A stretch of DNA of 7,434 bases from Fibrobacterales bacterium (GTDB lineage: Bacteria > Fibrobacterota > Fibrobacteria > Fibrobacterales > Fibrobacteraceae). Below, piece after piece: positions 6,531-7,434 of the stretch. The translations under genes and the position numbers were made by a program. Under the pieces are notes generated by a model. It saw only the letters and a list, made by a program, of their open reading frames with translations. It made no database searches and had not been told where the DNA came from. Position 1 is the first letter of the stretch, and every line of letters begins with the position of its first letter. The stretch is from positions 1 through 7,434 of the forward strand of contig BNUP01000110.1 in assembly GCA_025997455.1 (NCBI GenBank), read 5' to 3'.

Positions 6531-6596
6531 GTTGAAAGAGTAAAGTGAAAAGTGTAAAGTTATTATTCTTTAATCTCTACTCTCTACTCTTTCAAC
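6531..6596 (-). repeat. Long imperfect hairpin downstream of the nuo gene
   Basis: The arms GTTGAAAGAGTA (6531-6542) and TACTCTTTCAAC (6585-6596) are perfect 12-base inverted repeats. In - strand RNA the pairing can extend 17 positions further inward with two G-U pairs and four mismatches, closing on an 8-base AT loop. The G-U pairs would be A-C mismatches in + strand RNA, so the fold favours the nuo transcript. No T-run follows, so it is not a classical terminator. It may act as a 3'-end stabiliser or be a repeat-family member. Confidence 0.55.
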
Positions 6597-6667
6597 CCCT
6601 GCACTGCCGAGTTTAACAAGGGAACGCGGTGTGGATAGAACGCACAAAAAAAATTTGCAACGCAGAA

Positions 6668-7434
6668 TTAGCCAACCGGTTTCTTTATGATATGCGGATT
6701 TTCAAAGTCTTTTCGCAACGGGTAGCCCACAAAATCTTCCTCCGTGAAAATGCGGCGCAAGTCGGGATGCCCTTCAAATGAAATGCCGAACATATCAAAA
6801 ACTTCGCGTTCTTTCCATTCTGCGGCGGGGTAAATTGCAGTGATACTCGAAACTTCGGGATTATCTCTCGGCACGGAACACCTTGCAAAAACTTTATGTC
6901 CCTCGCTCAAACTAAGGAATTGAGCAACCACATCAAAATGCCCGCTGTCTGCCGCTATCCAATCAACCGCAGTTATATCTATCAAATAATCGCAACCCAA
7001 TTTATCTTGTGCAAATTTTGCAAATGAAGTCCAATTTTCAACAGGCACGGCAAAGTCCAAAATTTCCGCAGTCTCGCTGCCATAAACAGTTGCACTCGAA
7101 AACTCCCGCTTAACCGCATCTAAAATTTCCGTATTTGAACGACCGACTGCAACGGGAACAACGCGTTCTAAAGCGGGTAAATCCTCTTTTGGTTTTAGTT
7201 TTGCCTTAAATTCAGATTTGTAATCAGGATTTTTTTCTTTAAATTCAGCCCTTGCAACCTTCATTTCCTCGTCTTTGATTTTCTCCAATTCCGCCCACGC
7301 CGCCGCCACTTTACTCCATCTGTCGCCATCGTCTTCTGCACGAATTTCTCCTTCTTTCCAAATATTGCGACTGCCCTCAGTTGTAAAAATTTTTTCGCGC
7401 AATTTCAAAATTCCTTGAAACAACGCCTCAGGTC
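6668..7434 (-). CDS. nuoC: Complex I subunit: NuoC domain fused to the C-terminal end of NuoB (5' end outside window)
   Basis: The frame is open to the right edge; 254 residues are visible up to the TAA at 6668-6670. Residues 98-254 are a full NuoC (30-kDa subunit) domain of NADH:quinone oxidoreductase, part of the peripheral arm near the quinone site; landmarks are EWKEREVFDMFGISFEGHPD (205-224), then LRRIF and GYPLRKDF. The first visible residues, PEALFQGILKLREKI (1-15), match the conserved end of NuoB, usually preceded by GCPPR, which would lie outside the window. Between them is a charged, probably helical linker (16-97) rich in Lys, Glu and Ala. No stop codon interrupts the frame and no start codon with a ribosome-binding site precedes the NuoC core, so a NuoB-NuoC fusion is the simplest reading. 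Translation from the internal Met57 is the alternative. No nuoD follows. Confidence 0.9.
   Translation of the reverse strand, partial: PEALFQGILKLREKIFTTEGSRNIWKEGEIRAEDDGDRWSKVAAAWAELEKIKDEEMKVARAEFKEKNPDYKSEFKAKLKPKEDLPALERVVPVAVGRSNTEILDAVKREFSSATVYGSETAEILDFAVPVENWTSFAKFAQDKLGCDYLIDITAVDWIAADSGHFDVVAQFLSLSEGHKVFARCSVPRDNPEVSSITAIYPAAEWKEREVFDMFGISFEGHPDLRRIFTEEDFVGYPLRKDFENPHIIKKPVG

Noticed and set aside
6471..6548. 25-codon + strand frame (ATG to TGA) with protein-like composition
   Set aside because: No ribosome-binding site, and it lies across the - strand promoter and into the hairpin. No relation to a known peptide is seen.
6543..6590. Repeated CTCTACT/AAAGTG-like units as a possible CRISPR or microsatellite
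   Set aside because: The units are short, irregular and without spacers. They are explained by the imperfect hairpin.
6597..6667. Possible terminator for the nuo gene: TGCGTTGCA followed by a T8 run on the - strand
   Set aside because: The stem would be only three base pairs, too short for a factor-independent terminator, although the T-run is suggestive.

Overview
The window looks like a chromosomal segment of an AT-leaning, rod-shaped Gram-negative bacterium. Four things point that way: a probable lipoprotein, the elongasome pair PBP2/RodA, a complex I gene, and a 31-residue basic protein of the AURKAIP1/COX24 (bS22/mS38-like) type, which I associate with Bacteroidota, Chlorobiota and Fibrobacterota. 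Fibrobacterota is my best guess but is not proven. No mobile element, CRISPR array, rRNA or tRNA was seen.

Left region (1-2026, + strand): two tandem paralogous genes of unknown function. The first is cut by the window edge. The second is complete and encodes a probable lipoprotein made of seven roughly 50-residue repeats, likely a beta-propeller. The copies are about 85 % identical in protein where both are visible, but their DNA identity is patchy: a 146-base block is almost perfect between clearly diverged flanks, which suggests gene conversion.

Middle region (2108-5197, + strand): mrdA (PBP2) and mrdB (RodA), 9 bases apart. They encode the class B transpeptidase and SEDS glycosyltransferase that build side-wall peptidoglycan. 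A short GC-rich palindrome separates them from the lipoprotein genes.

Right region (- strand, read right to left): a reading frame that appears to be a NuoB-NuoC fusion with a charged linker and is not followed by nuoD; a gap with a long imperfect hairpin and a near-consensus sigma70-type promoter; then the 31-aa ribosomal-type protein, rdgB (XTP/dITP pyrophosphatase), and a 149-aa protein of unknown function whose 3' end overlaps the 3' end of mrdB tail to tail. The 31-aa gene and rdgB probably form one short operon from the promoter at 6486-6514.

The points most worth checking are the NuoB-NuoC fusion, the unannotated-looking 31-aa gene with its promoter, and the mosaic duplicated propeller lipoproteins. 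I saw no convincing new defence or mobile system.
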